DNA from: Pseudomonadota bacterium
GTDB lineage: Bacteria; Desulfobacterota; Desulfovibrionia; Desulfovibrionales; Desulfovibrionaceae
Direction: 5' to 3'
Assembly: GCA_023438245.1 (NCBI GenBank)
Contig: JAEXRD010000041.1
Location: forward strand, 1-18,213
Length of the DNA stretch: 18,213 nt
Under the pieces are notes generated by a model, which had not been told where the DNA came from, did no database searches, and saw nothing but the letters and a program-made list of their open reading frames with translations. Each line of letters begins with the position of its first letter. Position 1 is the first letter of the stretch. Shown here in pieces: positions 8,180 through 14,677 of the stretch. Made by a program: the position numbers and the translations under genes.

Positions 8180-8844
8180 CCCGCCCCTTCGGGAACAATC
8201 GCGGCGGCGCGCACCGGCGAGCCGTCCAGCCCCAGGATGGGCAGCGCCAGGAAGGTGAAGCCGTGGGCCGGAAGCTGCCCCAGGCCGCGCAGGTTCTCCA
8301 CGATGAGCACCCCGGCCCCCAGCAGCGCGTGGTGCGCGGGCAGGCCCGCCACACCCGCCGCGCCAGACTCATCGGCGCTGCCGCAGTCCAGCCCGATGCC
8401 GGAAAGCCCGGCGATGGAAGCCAGCAGCCGCGCCGCGCCCGCCGTCAGCCCGCCGGAGGCGTAGTAGCGCTCCGGCTCGTGCCAGAACTGCTCCACGCCG
8501 GTGCGGAGCAGCAGGTAGGAAGCGCCGGGGAGGATCTTCGGCAGCAGCGGGGCCAGGTCTTCCTCGGCGATTGGCCCGAAGGGCCCGGCGGCGCGCTGGC
8601 GCAGGTCCAGCACCGCGCCCGGCCCGGCGAAGCGGGAGAGCGGCAGCTCGGCCAGGGCCGTGCCGCCAGCGATGACGTGTGCCGGGGCGTCCATGTGGGT
8701 GCCGCTGTGCGCGGGCAGGCTGGCCAGGTGCGAGAGCCAGCCCTGGGCCTCGATGCTGCCCATGCGCGCCAGGCTCATGGGCGGGTCGCCGGGATACATG
8801 GGCATGCCCGGGGCCACGGGCCAGGAGAGGTCGAGGATCGTCAT
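8176..8844 (-). CDS. Cyclase/kynurenine-formamidase-family hydrolase, 222 aa
   Basis: This is a metal-dependent amidohydrolase of the 'putative cyclase' family, which includes KynB-type arylformamidase and several uncharacterised hydrolases. The defining metal-binding motif HxGTHxDxPxH is intact at H46-H56 (HSGTHMDAPAH). The N-terminal PVAPGMPMYPGDPP stretch is also typical. A conserved C-terminal segment contains HHALLGAGVLIVENL, which matches the family's HxxLL...EN pattern. An AGGAG box lies 6 nt before the ATG at 8844. There are no kyn pathway neighbours, so a role in tryptophan breakdown is not supported. It is probably cotranscribed with the EamA transporter that overlaps its end and perhaps with the TPR gene 48 bases upstream. 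The cytoplasm is the likely location, as no signal peptide is visible. Confidence 0.92.
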   Translation of the reverse strand: MTILDLSWPVAPGMPMYPGDPPMSLARMGSIEAQGWLSHLASLPAHSGTHMDAPAHVIAGGTALAELPLSRFAGPGAVLDLRQRAAGPFGPIAEEDLAPLLPKILPGASYLLLRTGVEQFWHEPERYYASGGLTAGAARLLASIAGLSGIGLDCGSADESGAAGVAGLPAHHALLGAGVLIVENLRGLGQLPAHGFTFLALPILGLDGSPVRAAAIVPEGAG

Positions 8845-8892
8845 GCCGGACTCCTACTCGCGCCGTGCCGGGGAGGCAAGGGCCAGGGGCCG

Positions 8893-11800
8893 CTACTCCC
8901 CGGACTTCTTCTTTTTCTTGGACGGCTTCTCGGCCGGGGCAGGTTCCTCGGCAGCCTTCTTCTTGGACTTCTTCTCGGCCGGGGCGGAGTCCTCGGAGGC
9001 CTTCTTCTTGGACTTCTTGGCAGGCTTCTCCGGCTCGGCGCTTTGTTCGGAGGCCGCCTCGGCCTTCTTCTTTTTCTTGGCCGGGGCCGGGGCCTCGTCC
9101 TGCGCGGCGGCCTTCTTCTTGCCCTTCGCGCCCTTCTTCTTGGGCGGCGGCGGCGGATCGTCGTCCAGGTCGGCATCCTGCTCGTCGGTCTCCGGGGCCT
9201 TCTTCAGCGCCGTCATGCCGCGCATGGCGGTGAGATTGCGCGAAAAAATGGTCAGCGAGCGGGTGAACAGCGCCTGGGCCTGGTCGGGCTTGCCCTTCAT
9301 CAAGAGCGCCCAGCCCATGCCGCCCAGCGGCGCGGCGTAGGCCGTCTCCGGGTGGTAGGTGCGCAGCCAGTCGAAGGCGTGCAGGGTCTTGTCCCACTTC
9401 TTCTGGTGGAAGGCGCTCCAGCCCAGCTTGTCCATGAGGTGGCTCCACTTGTCCCAGGAGCGGCTGGTGAGCGGCGCGCGCGGCAGGAGCTTGTCGAAGC
9501 AGTTCTCGGCCAGGGCCCAGTCGGCCTGCAGGTAGGCCGTGGCCCCCAGCCCGAACAGGGCCTCCTGGTTGGCGGGATCGCCGGTGAGGATGCGCTCGAA
9601 CCCGGCGCGGGCCGCGGGCAGGTTCAGGGCGTACAGCTGGCTCCAGATGAGGTCCCCGGCCAGCGCGCTCAGGTCGCTGTGGCGGGAGAGGAAATCGGAC
9701 AGCTCCTGCTCGTCCAGGTAGGCGGGGTCCAGGTTCATGCCCGCCAGCAGCTCCTCGCGCGCAAGGCGCGGCTCGCCCATGGCCATGAGCGTGAAGGCCA
9801 GGCCGTAGTGCGGCGCGGCCAGGCTGGAATCCAGGGCCACGGCGCGGCGGAAGTCGGCCATGGCGTCGCCCAGGCGGTTCTCTCCCAGCGCGGCGAAACC
9901 CGCGGCGCTCATGCGGTCCAGGCGCTCCTGGCGGCTTTTGGGCGCGGCGGCGGTGGTGCGCGCGGCGTCCTGGCCGCGGCCCTGCCGGGCCTGGAGCAGG
10001 GCCAGGGCCCTCCAGGCCAGCCCGTTGGTGGCGTCAAGCCGCACGGCGTCCCTCAGGTGCGGCTCGGCCATTTCCAGGTGCCCGCGGGAGAGCAGGGCCA
10101 GGCCGTCGCCCAGGTGCGCGTCGGCGTCGTCCTTGTTTACAGTGATGAGCGTCTGGAACAGGGCGTGGGCCTTGTCCTCCTGCCCGGCCCAGAAGCTGGC
10201 CCAGGCCAGGGCGCGGCGGCCCGGGCGGCTGTTGGGATTCTGCCGCAGGTATTCCTCCAGGTAGGGCGCGGCGGCGGTGGGGTAGAGCTTGCGGGCGTAG
10301 GCCTCGCCCATTTCCAGGAACAGCTCGCCGAACTCCGGGCGCGAGCGCATGAGCTCCAGCACCTCGGGCGTGGCCGAGAAATCGGGGTTCAGGTAGATGG
10401 CCTCGGCCAGGCGCTGGGCCGCGGCCTCGGGCCGGTTCAGCCGCGCCAGCGCGAGGCCCATGCCGTAGGGCGCGGCGGGCAGCGACGGGTTGATGCGCCG
10501 GGCCTCGGCAAAGGCCTTGAGCGCGTCCTCGGTCTGGCCCAGGCGCAGGCGCGCCCAGCCCAGGCCGTTCCAGGCCGCCACGGCGCGCTTCTGCTGCGTG
10601 GCCAGGCGGAAATACTCCGCCGCCGCCGCGTCGTACTGGGCCTGGTCGAACAGCACGCGGGCCACGGCCATGCGGCTGTCCACGTAGTCGTCGCGCACGG
10701 AGAGCGAGGCCCGGAAGTGCTCCAGGGCCTTCTGCTGGTTGCCCGCCGCCAGCTCCAGGTGGCCCAGGGTGTTCAGCGCCAGGGCGTTCTTGCGGTCCGC
10801 GGCCAGGGCCTTGCCCAGGATGTCGCGGGCCTCGTCCACGCGGCCCAGCACCAGGGCCGCCGCGCCCACGCCCGCCAGCGGCTCGGCGGGGTCGGCGCCC
10901 TTGGCCTGGGCGGCCTCGGTGAAGGCCTGCCAGGCCTGGATGCCCTGGCCCACGCGCAGGTGGCTCCAGCCCAGGCCCATGAGGCTCGCGTAATCCTTGG
11001 GGTCCACGTCGTCCAGATAGCCGGAGAGCTTGGACAGGGCCTCCATGTATTCGGCGCGGTGGAAGTAGGCCAGGCCCCAGTCCTTCAGCAGCGGGCGCAG
11101 CTCCGGGGTCTCGGCCACCTGCCTGCCCAGCGACTCGGCCAGCGCCGGGTCCAGGGCCACGAGCTTCCTCAGCACCGGCATGGCGGTGCCGGGCCTGCCC
11201 TGGGCCAGCAGGGTGCGCGCCTGGCCCAGCAGCCCCTCGGGCTTGTAGTGCTTGCCGTCGGCCAGTTCCTCGAACAGGGCCTGGGCCTTGGGCAGGTTGC
11301 CGCCCTGCTCCAGCAGCCGAGCGATCTTGTAGCGCGCCAGCTCGTCGCGGGGGGCGTCGCCGGGGAAATTCGACTTCTTCTTGGCCACCATCTCCCAGGC
11401 GGCCACGGCCAGCCTGGCCTCGCCGTTCTGGGCGCGGGCGTCGCCCAGGGCCAGGAACAGCTCCTTGGGCGAGGAGAGCACATCCGGGCCCTTGCCCGCC
11501 TCCTCCAGGATGCGGGCGGCCTCCACGGGCTTGCCCCGGCCCAGGGCGATGAGCCCCAGCCCCATGCGCGCGCAGGCGGGCACGGACTCGGCCAGCATGT
11601 CCGGCAGTGCGGGCTTGCCGTTGCCGTTGACGTACCCCAGGGCCTCGCCAAAGAGCTCCACGGCCTGGGAGGTCTTGCCGCGCGCGAAGGAGGCCCAGCC
11701 CATGCCCACCGTGGCCACGGGCCGGGTGGAGGGGCCGTACTCCCCGGGAGGCACGCGGCGGGCCAGGTCGAACTGCTCCTCGGCCTCGGCCAGCTGGTTG

Positions 11801-12111
11801 CGCCTAAGCAGCGTGAAGCCCAGCACGGAGCGCACGTGGGCCTCCTCCCGCGTGGGCGGCGGCGGCGGCGGGGGAGGCGGAGGCGTGGCGCCCGGAACGG
11901 GCGGGGAAGGCAGCGGCGGCGGCGCGGGCAGGGCCGCGCGCAGCACCTTTTCGGCCTCCTGGTACTTGCCCTGGCGGTACAGCTCCAGGCCCTGCACGTA
12001 GGGGGAGGCGGCCAGGGCGGGGGCGGGCAGGCACAGGGCCAGGCCCAGGGCGAGCAGGAGCGCCAGCGCGGGCGCGAGGATCTGGAGCGGGCGGAGGGAT
12101 TGGGCGCGCAT
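8893..12111 (-). CDS. Large exported TPR-repeat protein, 1072 aa
   Basis: This is a probable periplasmic or envelope scaffold protein built mainly of tetratricopeptide repeats. A signal peptide is clear: a basic start, a hydrophobic core at about residues 10-30, and ALA before a likely cleavage site near residue 34. A TPR-like unit is followed by a proline-rich spacer (about 63-86, including a run of ten Pro). Many 34-residue helix pairs then run to about residue 965, with typical Ala-Leu-Gly spacing such as GLGWARLRLGQTEDALKAF. The tail (970-1072) is Lys, Ala, Pro and Glu rich with 15-residue repeats. The frame is open to 12195, but the ATG at 12111 is preferred: AAGGAG lies close before it, and the signal peptide begins there. 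No catalytic domain is visible. TPR proteins of this kind usually bind partners in envelope assembly, but the partner here is unknown. Confidence 0.9.
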   Translation of the reverse strand: MRAQSLRPLQILAPALALLLALGLALCLPAPALAASPYVQGLELYRQGKYQEAEKVLRAALPAPPPLPSPPVPGATPPPPPPPPPPTREEAHVRSVLGFTLLRRNQLAEAEEQFDLARRVPPGEYGPSTRPVATVGMGWASFARGKTSQAVELFGEALGYVNGNGKPALPDMLAESVPACARMGLGLIALGRGKPVEAARILEEAGKGPDVLSSPKELFLALGDARAQNGEARLAVAAWEMVAKKKSNFPGDAPRDELARYKIARLLEQGGNLPKAQALFEELADGKHYKPEGLLGQARTLLAQGRPGTAMPVLRKLVALDPALAESLGRQVAETPELRPLLKDWGLAYFHRAEYMEALSKLSGYLDDVDPKDYASLMGLGWSHLRVGQGIQAWQAFTEAAQAKGADPAEPLAGVGAAALVLGRVDEARDILGKALAADRKNALALNTLGHLELAAGNQQKALEHFRASLSVRDDYVDSRMAVARVLFDQAQYDAAAAEYFRLATQQKRAVAAWNGLGWARLRLGQTEDALKAFAEARRINPSLPAAPYGMGLALARLNRPEAAAQRLAEAIYLNPDFSATPEVLELMRSRPEFGELFLEMGEAYARKLYPTAAAPYLEEYLRQNPNSRPGRRALAWASFWAGQEDKAHALFQTLITVNKDDADAHLGDGLALLSRGHLEMAEPHLRDAVRLDATNGLAWRALALLQARQGRGQDAARTTAAAPKSRQERLDRMSAAGFAALGENRLGDAMADFRRAVALDSSLAAPHYGLAFTLMAMGEPRLAREELLAGMNLDPAYLDEQELSDFLSRHSDLSALAGDLIWSQLYALNLPAARAGFERILTGDPANQEALFGLGATAYLQADWALAENCFDKLLPRAPLTSRSWDKWSHLMDKLGWSAFHQKKWDKTLHAFDWLRTYHPETAYAAPLGGMGWALLMKGKPDQAQALFTRSLTIFSRNLTAMRGMTALKKAPETDEQDADLDDDPPPPPKKKGAKGKKKAAAQDEAPAPAKKKKKAEAASEQSAEPEKPAKKSKKKASEDSAPAEKKSKKKAAEEPAPAEKPSKKKKKSGE
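8915..9013 (-). repeat. 45-bp period repeat encoding a Lys-rich tail
   Basis: The sequence TTCTTGGAC recurs at 8915, 8960 and 9005, exactly 45 bases apart, with most of the intervening bases also conserved. The encoded 15-residue unit reads KKSKKKA, then an acidic pair, then APAE. This is the tail of the TPR protein and probably grew by in-frame duplication. Confidence 0.8.
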
Positions 12112-12184
12112 GGGCTCTCCTTGCTGCAAAACCATGGGGCGGGACGTCGGAAGCCTTCCCCGATGCCGGGGGCCGGGAACGGGG

Positions 12185-12205
12185 TTGGGGGGCACTATGC
12201 CCCAA
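12185..12205. other. Stem-loop between lipoprotein and TPR genes
   Basis: A 5-bp stem, GGGGC (12189-12193) with GCCCC (12199-12203), encloses the loop ACTAT. It is extended by TT/AA with a two-base bulge. It lies about 50 nt after the lipoprotein stop in the 142-base gap before the TPR gene. No T-run follows on the minus strand, so a terminator role is uncertain. Confidence 0.3.
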
Positions 12206-12253
12206 GGGCGGCGTCCTCGTCCACCGTCTTGAGCGCCCGGGCTCGGGCCGGGG

Positions 12254-12790
12254 CTAAATCTGCGTACCCGATCCGGCTGGCCCTTCGGGCTTCACGGGCC
12301 CTTCGGGCTTCACGGACCCTTCGGGCTTCATGGGTCCTTCGGGCTTCACAGGGACCGGAGCGGGCGCAGGCCTGGCCCCCTCCCCCTTCTTCCGGGCCAG
12401 GGACTCGTCGAGCTCGCGGCCCAGGCGGTCCAGGGTGCGGCGCGCGCCGCTGACCATGTCGTGGAAGCCCTGCTTGAGCGCCTGGCGCGGGGATTTCTTC
12501 GCGGGCTGGCTTTCGTTTCCCTGGCCCCCCGATTGGCCCGACGACTGGCCCGCCGACTGGCCGGATACTTGGCCCTGGCCGTCCAGCTCCTGGCGCAGGG
12601 ATTCCAGTTGCCGGCGCAGGGCGGCGATCTCCCCGGCCATGCGCTGGCGCTCGGCGGCGTCCTCGCGCTCCAGCTTGTCCACGCGGGCGCGCAGGGCCTC
12701 CTCCTCGGCGCGGTCGGCTTTCGAGGGGCCGGAGCAGCCCCCGGCAAGCAGCGCCAGGCTAAGGCAAATTGGAATGGATATCCGGCGCAC
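12254..12790 (-). CDS. Small coiled-coil lipoprotein of unknown function, 178 aa
   Basis: I do not recognise a family. The N-terminus is a lipoprotein signal with the hydrophobic core IPICLSLALLAG and a lipobox ending in GGC (Cys19). Residues about 24-72 form a highly charged heptad-like coiled coil with runs of Arg, Glu and Leu. A Gly/Ser/Gln linker follows (about 73-92, repeating SGQ). Next comes an amphipathic stretch with ALKQGFHDMVSGARRTLDRL, and then a C-terminal KPEGP-type repeat. The whole looks like a membrane-tethered spacer or adaptor. The start is GTG at 12790 with no strong ribosome site, 14 bases after the DUF1737 stop, so translation probably depends on the upstream genes. Low-complexity sections and high GC make the function unpredictable, but the lipobox and coiled coil argue that it is a real gene. 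Confidence 0.8.
   Translation of the reverse strand: MRRISIPICLSLALLAGGCSGPSKADRAEEEALRARVDKLEREDAAERQRMAGEIAALRRQLESLRQELDGQGQVSGQSAGQSSGQSGGQGNESQPAKKSPRQALKQGFHDMVSGARRTLDRLGRELDESLARKKGEGARPAPAPVPVKPEGPMKPEGSVKPEGPVKPEGPAGSGTQI
12281..12352 (-). repeat. Four tandem 18-bp units in the lipoprotein gene
   Basis: Four consecutive 18-base units start at 12281, 12299, 12317 and 12335. They share the core CCTTCGGGCTTCA and differ at only a few bases. In the coding sense each encodes a KPEG-type hexapeptide. The repeat keeps frame, so changes in copy number would alter tail length without breaking the gene. Confidence 0.9.
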
Positions 12791-12804
12791 GATGCCCAGC
12801 CCGC

Positions 12805-13008
12805 CTAGCCCTTGGACAGGTCCATGTCCGGCCGGAACTCGCCCGGGGACTCCTTGACCACCGCCTGCCCGGCGATGACCATCCCGCGCGCGGAGTCGAA
12901 GGTCAGCACGGGGCCGCCGTGCAGCTCCCAGCCCTGGTTCAGGGCCTCGCTCACGCGCAGGCAGAAGTGCTTGTCGTCGGGGCCGGTGAGGAAACGGTAG
13001 AGCTTCAC
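12805..13008 (-). CDS. DUF1737 small protein, 67 aa
   Basis: This small cytoplasmic protein matches the DUF1737 pattern: an N-terminal MKLYRFLTGPDD, then FCLRVSEALNQGWELHG and a hydrophobic-strand segment ending in GQAVVKE. Members are typically 50-70 residues, so it appears full length. No function is established that I know of. The start is GTG at 13008, supported by AAGGAG 7 nt upstream; this box overlaps the end of the DUF1992 gene only four bases away, so the two are translationally linked. It is followed after 14 bases by the lipoprotein gene. It has no signal peptide and no membrane segment. Confidence 0.85.
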   Translation of the reverse strand: MKLYRFLTGPDDKHFCLRVSEALNQGWELHGGPVLTFDSARGMVIAGQAVVKESPGEFRPDMDLSKG

Positions 13009-13012
13009 GGGG

Positions 13013-13408
13013 CTACTCCTTGGGGGTGTTGATCGGAACCCTGGCCACGATGCGCTCGTAGTAGAGTTCGTGTTTTTCCAGCAGGATGGGCCTGCGCCGG
13101 GTCTCGTTGAGCTTGGTGATCATGAGGTTCAGGCGCTGCATCTGGCGGTAGCGCTCGCCCTCGTCGGTCATGGCCGACAAGAGCTCGATGGCGCTGTTGA
13201 TCTCGCGCTCGGCCTCCAGCTCCGGGGGCAGGCAGCCCGCGTTCTTCAGCACGCGCCAGGCCATGCGTAGCTCCTCGGGCACATGGGCGTCGTCGTCCAG
13301 GTTGAGCGGCTGGCCCGCGCCGGGCAGGTTGTCGAACTCCCCGCGCTCCTGGGCCGAGCGGATGCGCTCCTCGGCGATGGCCTCTATGAAGGCAAGACTC
13401 AGGCTCAT
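13013..13408 (-). CDS. DUF1992 / DnaJ-homologue-C28-like domain protein, 131 aa
   Basis: This protein belongs to the DUF1992 family, the domain also found in eukaryotic DNAJC28, although no J domain is present here. The hallmark is clear: IAEERIRSAQERGEFDNLPGAGQPL at about residues 11-35 (named by position; the core is GEFDNLPG), followed by LDDDAHVPEELRMAWRVLKNAG and PPELEAEREI. The rest is a helical segment with Arg/Leu pairs. The length of about 120-130 aa is usual for bacterial members, whose role is not known. The ATG at 13408 lacks an evident ribosome site, but a candidate minus-strand promoter at 13440-13468 would place transcription start about 25 nt upstream. It appears to be the first gene of a short operon with DUF1737 and the lipoprotein. 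Confidence 0.9.
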   Translation of the reverse strand: MSLSLAFIEAIAEERIRSAQERGEFDNLPGAGQPLNLDDDAHVPEELRMAWRVLKNAGCLPPELEAEREINSAIELLSAMTDEGERYRQMQRLNLMITKLNETRRRPILLEKHELYYERIVARVPINTPKE

Positions 13409-13439
13409 GGCCGGATGGTGCGACGGGGCCGGGGGAAAG

Positions 13440-13468
13440 TCAATATTTCGCGGCCCGGGGCTTTACAA
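13440..13468 (-). promoter_or_regulatory. Candidate promoter for the DUF1992 operon
   Basis: In the minus sense, TTGTAA (13463-13468) and TATTGA (13440-13445) are 17 nt apart. They match four of six and three of six consensus bases. The predicted start lies about 25 nt before the ATG at 13408. Its -35 box overlaps the -35 box of the plus-strand promoter. Confidence 0.3.
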
Positions 13469-13489
13469 CGCGCGCGCGGTGCTTATCTT
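13462..13489 (+). promoter_or_regulatory. Candidate sigma70 promoter for the uppP leader or small RNA
   Basis: TTTACA (13462-13467) matches five of six -35 bases and TATCTT (13484-13489) four of six -10 bases, with a 16-nt spacer. Transcription would start near 13497. It is the best promoter in the 355-base gene-free gap and faces the structured region and uppP. Confidence 0.5.
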
Positions 13490-13496
13490 GTCCTTG

Positions 13497-13718
13497 TAAG
13501 GGACCTGGAGCGGCCCGCAGGGGTCCGAGGGTTCCAGAACATATGACCGGCAACGCAAACGGAGGGAAGGTCAGCCAGTGTGCAAAGCTCAAAAAATCTG
13601 GCGGATTGAGCCGCCCCTCGCACCAAAGAAAATGTGCGCCGCCTAAGAGCTTCGAGGTCCCGACTGCAAGGGCCGGAGCCAGCCGGGTGAACCGGCCAGC
13701 GGCGCACACCTTTTTTTT
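13497..13718 (+). ncRNA. Structured leader or small RNA upstream of uppP
   Basis: About 220 nt lie between a good promoter and a strong intrinsic terminator, with no convincing open frame. Several perfect stems can form: 13500-13506 with 13655-13661 (7 bp); TGACC 13544-13548 with GGTCA 13569-13573; GCCAG 13574-13578 with CTGGC 13598-13602; GCTCAA 13587-13592 with TTGAGC 13606-13611; GGCGG 13600-13604 with CCGCC 13611-13615. The last three exclude or cross one another. CGCAC 13619-13623 can pair with GTGCG 13634-13638, which lies in the terminator's left arm, so an antiterminator is possible. It matches no riboswitch class that I can name with confidence. It could be a conditional leader of uppP or an independent RNA. 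Confidence 0.45.
13633..13718 (+). terminator. Intrinsic terminator before uppP
   Basis: A perfect 10-bp stem (13633-13642 with 13699-13708) is followed after two bases by eight T residues (13711-13718). The 56-nt loop holds a second perfect 6-bp stem, GGCCGG 13671-13676 with CCGGCC 13692-13697. It ends 45 bases before the uppP ATG, and no clear promoter lies between. Expression of uppP therefore probably requires read-through, or a promoter I cannot see. Confidence 0.75.
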
Positions 13719-13763
13719 CGTCCCCAGCCCATATTTCCGCCTTCAAGGAGCACCCGACGCGTC

Positions 13764-14573
13764 ATGGCGCCCTGGTATATCGCCGTCCTCATGGGCCTTG
13801 TGGAAGGCCTCACCGAATTCCTGCCCGTCTCCAGCACCGGCCACCTCATCCTGGCCGGGCACCTGCTGGACTTCACCGGCCCCAAGGCCGACACCTTCGA
13901 GATCGCCATCCAGCTGGGAGCCATCCTGGCGGTGGTGGTGCTGTACCGCCAGCGCTTCCTGGGGCTGCTCAAGACCGACCCCACCCGGCCCTTCTCCGGC
14001 CCGCGCGGCGTCCTCATGCTCTTTTTGACCAGCCTGCCCGCCCTGGCCCTGGGCTTCGTGGCCCACAAGGCCATCAAGGAGCACCTGTTCGGCCCGCGCA
14101 CCGTGGCCATGGCGCTGTTCGCCGGGGCGCTGCTGCTGCTCTACGCCGAATACCGGGCCAAGAAGGCCCGCCGCGCCACTCAGGCCGCCACGCTGGACGC
14201 CGTGACCCCGCGCCTGGCCCTGGGCATCGGCCTGTTCCAGTGCCTGTCGCTGTGGCCGGGCTTCTCGCGCGCCGGGGCCACCATCGTGGGCGGCATGCTG
14301 CTGGGGGCCGACCGCAAGACCGCGGCGGAATACTCCTTCCTGGCCGCCGTGCCGGTGATGTGCGCCGCCGTGGGCTACGACCTGCTCAAGAGCTGGCGGC
14401 TGTTCGAGGCCGGGGACTTCACCTTCCTGGCCATCGGCTTCGTGGCCAGCTTCGTGTTCGGCTGGGCCGCGGTGAAGGGCTTCATCACCCTGCTGCAGAA
14501 CATGACCCTGAGGCCCTTCGCCTGGTACCGGCTGGCGCTGGCGCCCATCGTCTGGCTGTTCTGGCCCGCATAG
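13764..14573 (+). CDS. uppP: Undecaprenyl-diphosphate phosphatase (BacA/UppP), 269 aa
   Basis: This integral membrane enzyme removes a phosphate from undecaprenyl diphosphate so the lipid carrier can be reused for peptidoglycan and other surface polymers. It also gives bacitracin tolerance. Both active-site regions are present: E14 and E18 with PVSSTGH at 21-27, and PGFSRAGAT at 165-173 with Ser168, Arg169 and Thr173. The residue after Arg169 is Ala where PGxSRSG is more usual, a mild variation. About eight hydrophobic helices and a length of 269 aa fit the family. AAGGAG lies 13 nt before the ATG, a long but usable spacing. The gene follows a terminator-bearing structured leader and is separated by about 100 bases, with its own promoter signals, from the next gene, so it is probably a single-gene unit. 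Confidence 0.97.
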   Translation: MAPWYIAVLMGLVEGLTEFLPVSSTGHLILAGHLLDFTGPKADTFEIAIQLGAILAVVVLYRQRFLGLLKTDPTRPFSGPRGVLMLFLTSLPALALGFVAHKAIKEHLFGPRTVAMALFAGALLLLYAEYRAKKARRATQAATLDAVTPRLALGIGLFQCLSLWPGFSRAGATIVGGMLLGADRKTAAEYSFLAAVPVMCAAVGYDLLKSWRLFEAGDFTFLAIGFVASFVFGWAAVKGFITLLQNMTLRPFAWYRLALAPIVWLFWPA

Positions 14574-14580
14574 CCAAGAC

Positions 14581-14609
14581 TTGATTTTCGGCCCCCGAAT
14601 TTGTATGCT
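14581..14609 (+). promoter_or_regulatory. Candidate sigma70 promoter for the PaaK-like operon
   Basis: TTGATT (14581-14586) and TATGCT (14604-14609) are separated by exactly 17 nt, and each matches four of six consensus bases. Transcription would begin near 14616, giving a leader of about 60 nt before the ATG at 14678. The promoter overlaps the inverted repeat at 14591-14646. Confidence 0.5.
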
Positions 14610-14646
14610 GCGCTATTCGGCGAATAGCGCCCGCATGTTCGGGGGC
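14591..14646. repeat. Nested inverted repeat over the PaaK-like promoter
   Basis: There are three nested perfect arms: an outer 9 bp (14591-14599 with 14638-14646), a middle 4 bp (14605-14608 with 14633-14636), and an inner 9 bp (14610-14618 with 14622-14630) around a 3-base centre. The inner palindrome starts directly after the -10 box, where a repressor site would lie. As RNA it would be a strong hairpin downstream of uppP, but only a distant run of five T residues follows it. Confidence 0.7.
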
Positions 14647-14677
14647 TTCGTCGTTCGTCATTTTTAGGAGGACACAC

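Noticed and set aside
3968..8464. A plus-strand open frame of almost 1500 codons opposite the PHP-like and EamA genes.
   Set aside because: It lies antisense to genes with clear family motifs. Its translation is rich in Gly, Ala, Gln, His and Val with no domain, and such frames are common in high-GC DNA because stop codons are rare on the opposite strand.
12112..12195. A 28-residue N-terminal extension of the TPR protein.
   Set aside because: It would bury the signal peptide, and a good AAGGAG box precedes the internal ATG at 12111.
8263..12453. A plus-strand open frame of almost 1400 codons opposite the TPR and cyclase genes.
   Set aside because: Same reason: the minus-strand TPR protein has a signal peptide, repeats and a ribosome site, while this frame gives low-complexity sequence without motifs.
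13482..13590. Resemblance to a SAM-I riboswitch (CTTATC, AGGGACC, CCGGCAAC and AAGGT in order).
   Set aside because: The CTTATC falls in the promoter -10 box rather than in the transcript, the closing GATAAG strand is missing, and uppP is not a typical SAM-controlled gene.
13633..13700. Resemblance to a c-di-GMP class I riboswitch (AGCCGGGTGAACCG near 13681).
   Set aside because: The upstream conserved core of that class is not present in a matching form, and the bases take part in the terminator hairpin. It may still be worth a covariance-model search.
13543..14028. An open frame starting in the uppP leader and running into uppP in another frame.
   Set aside because: It crosses a strong intrinsic terminator and overlaps uppP. 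Its residues resemble no protein and it has no ribosome site at a fitting distance.
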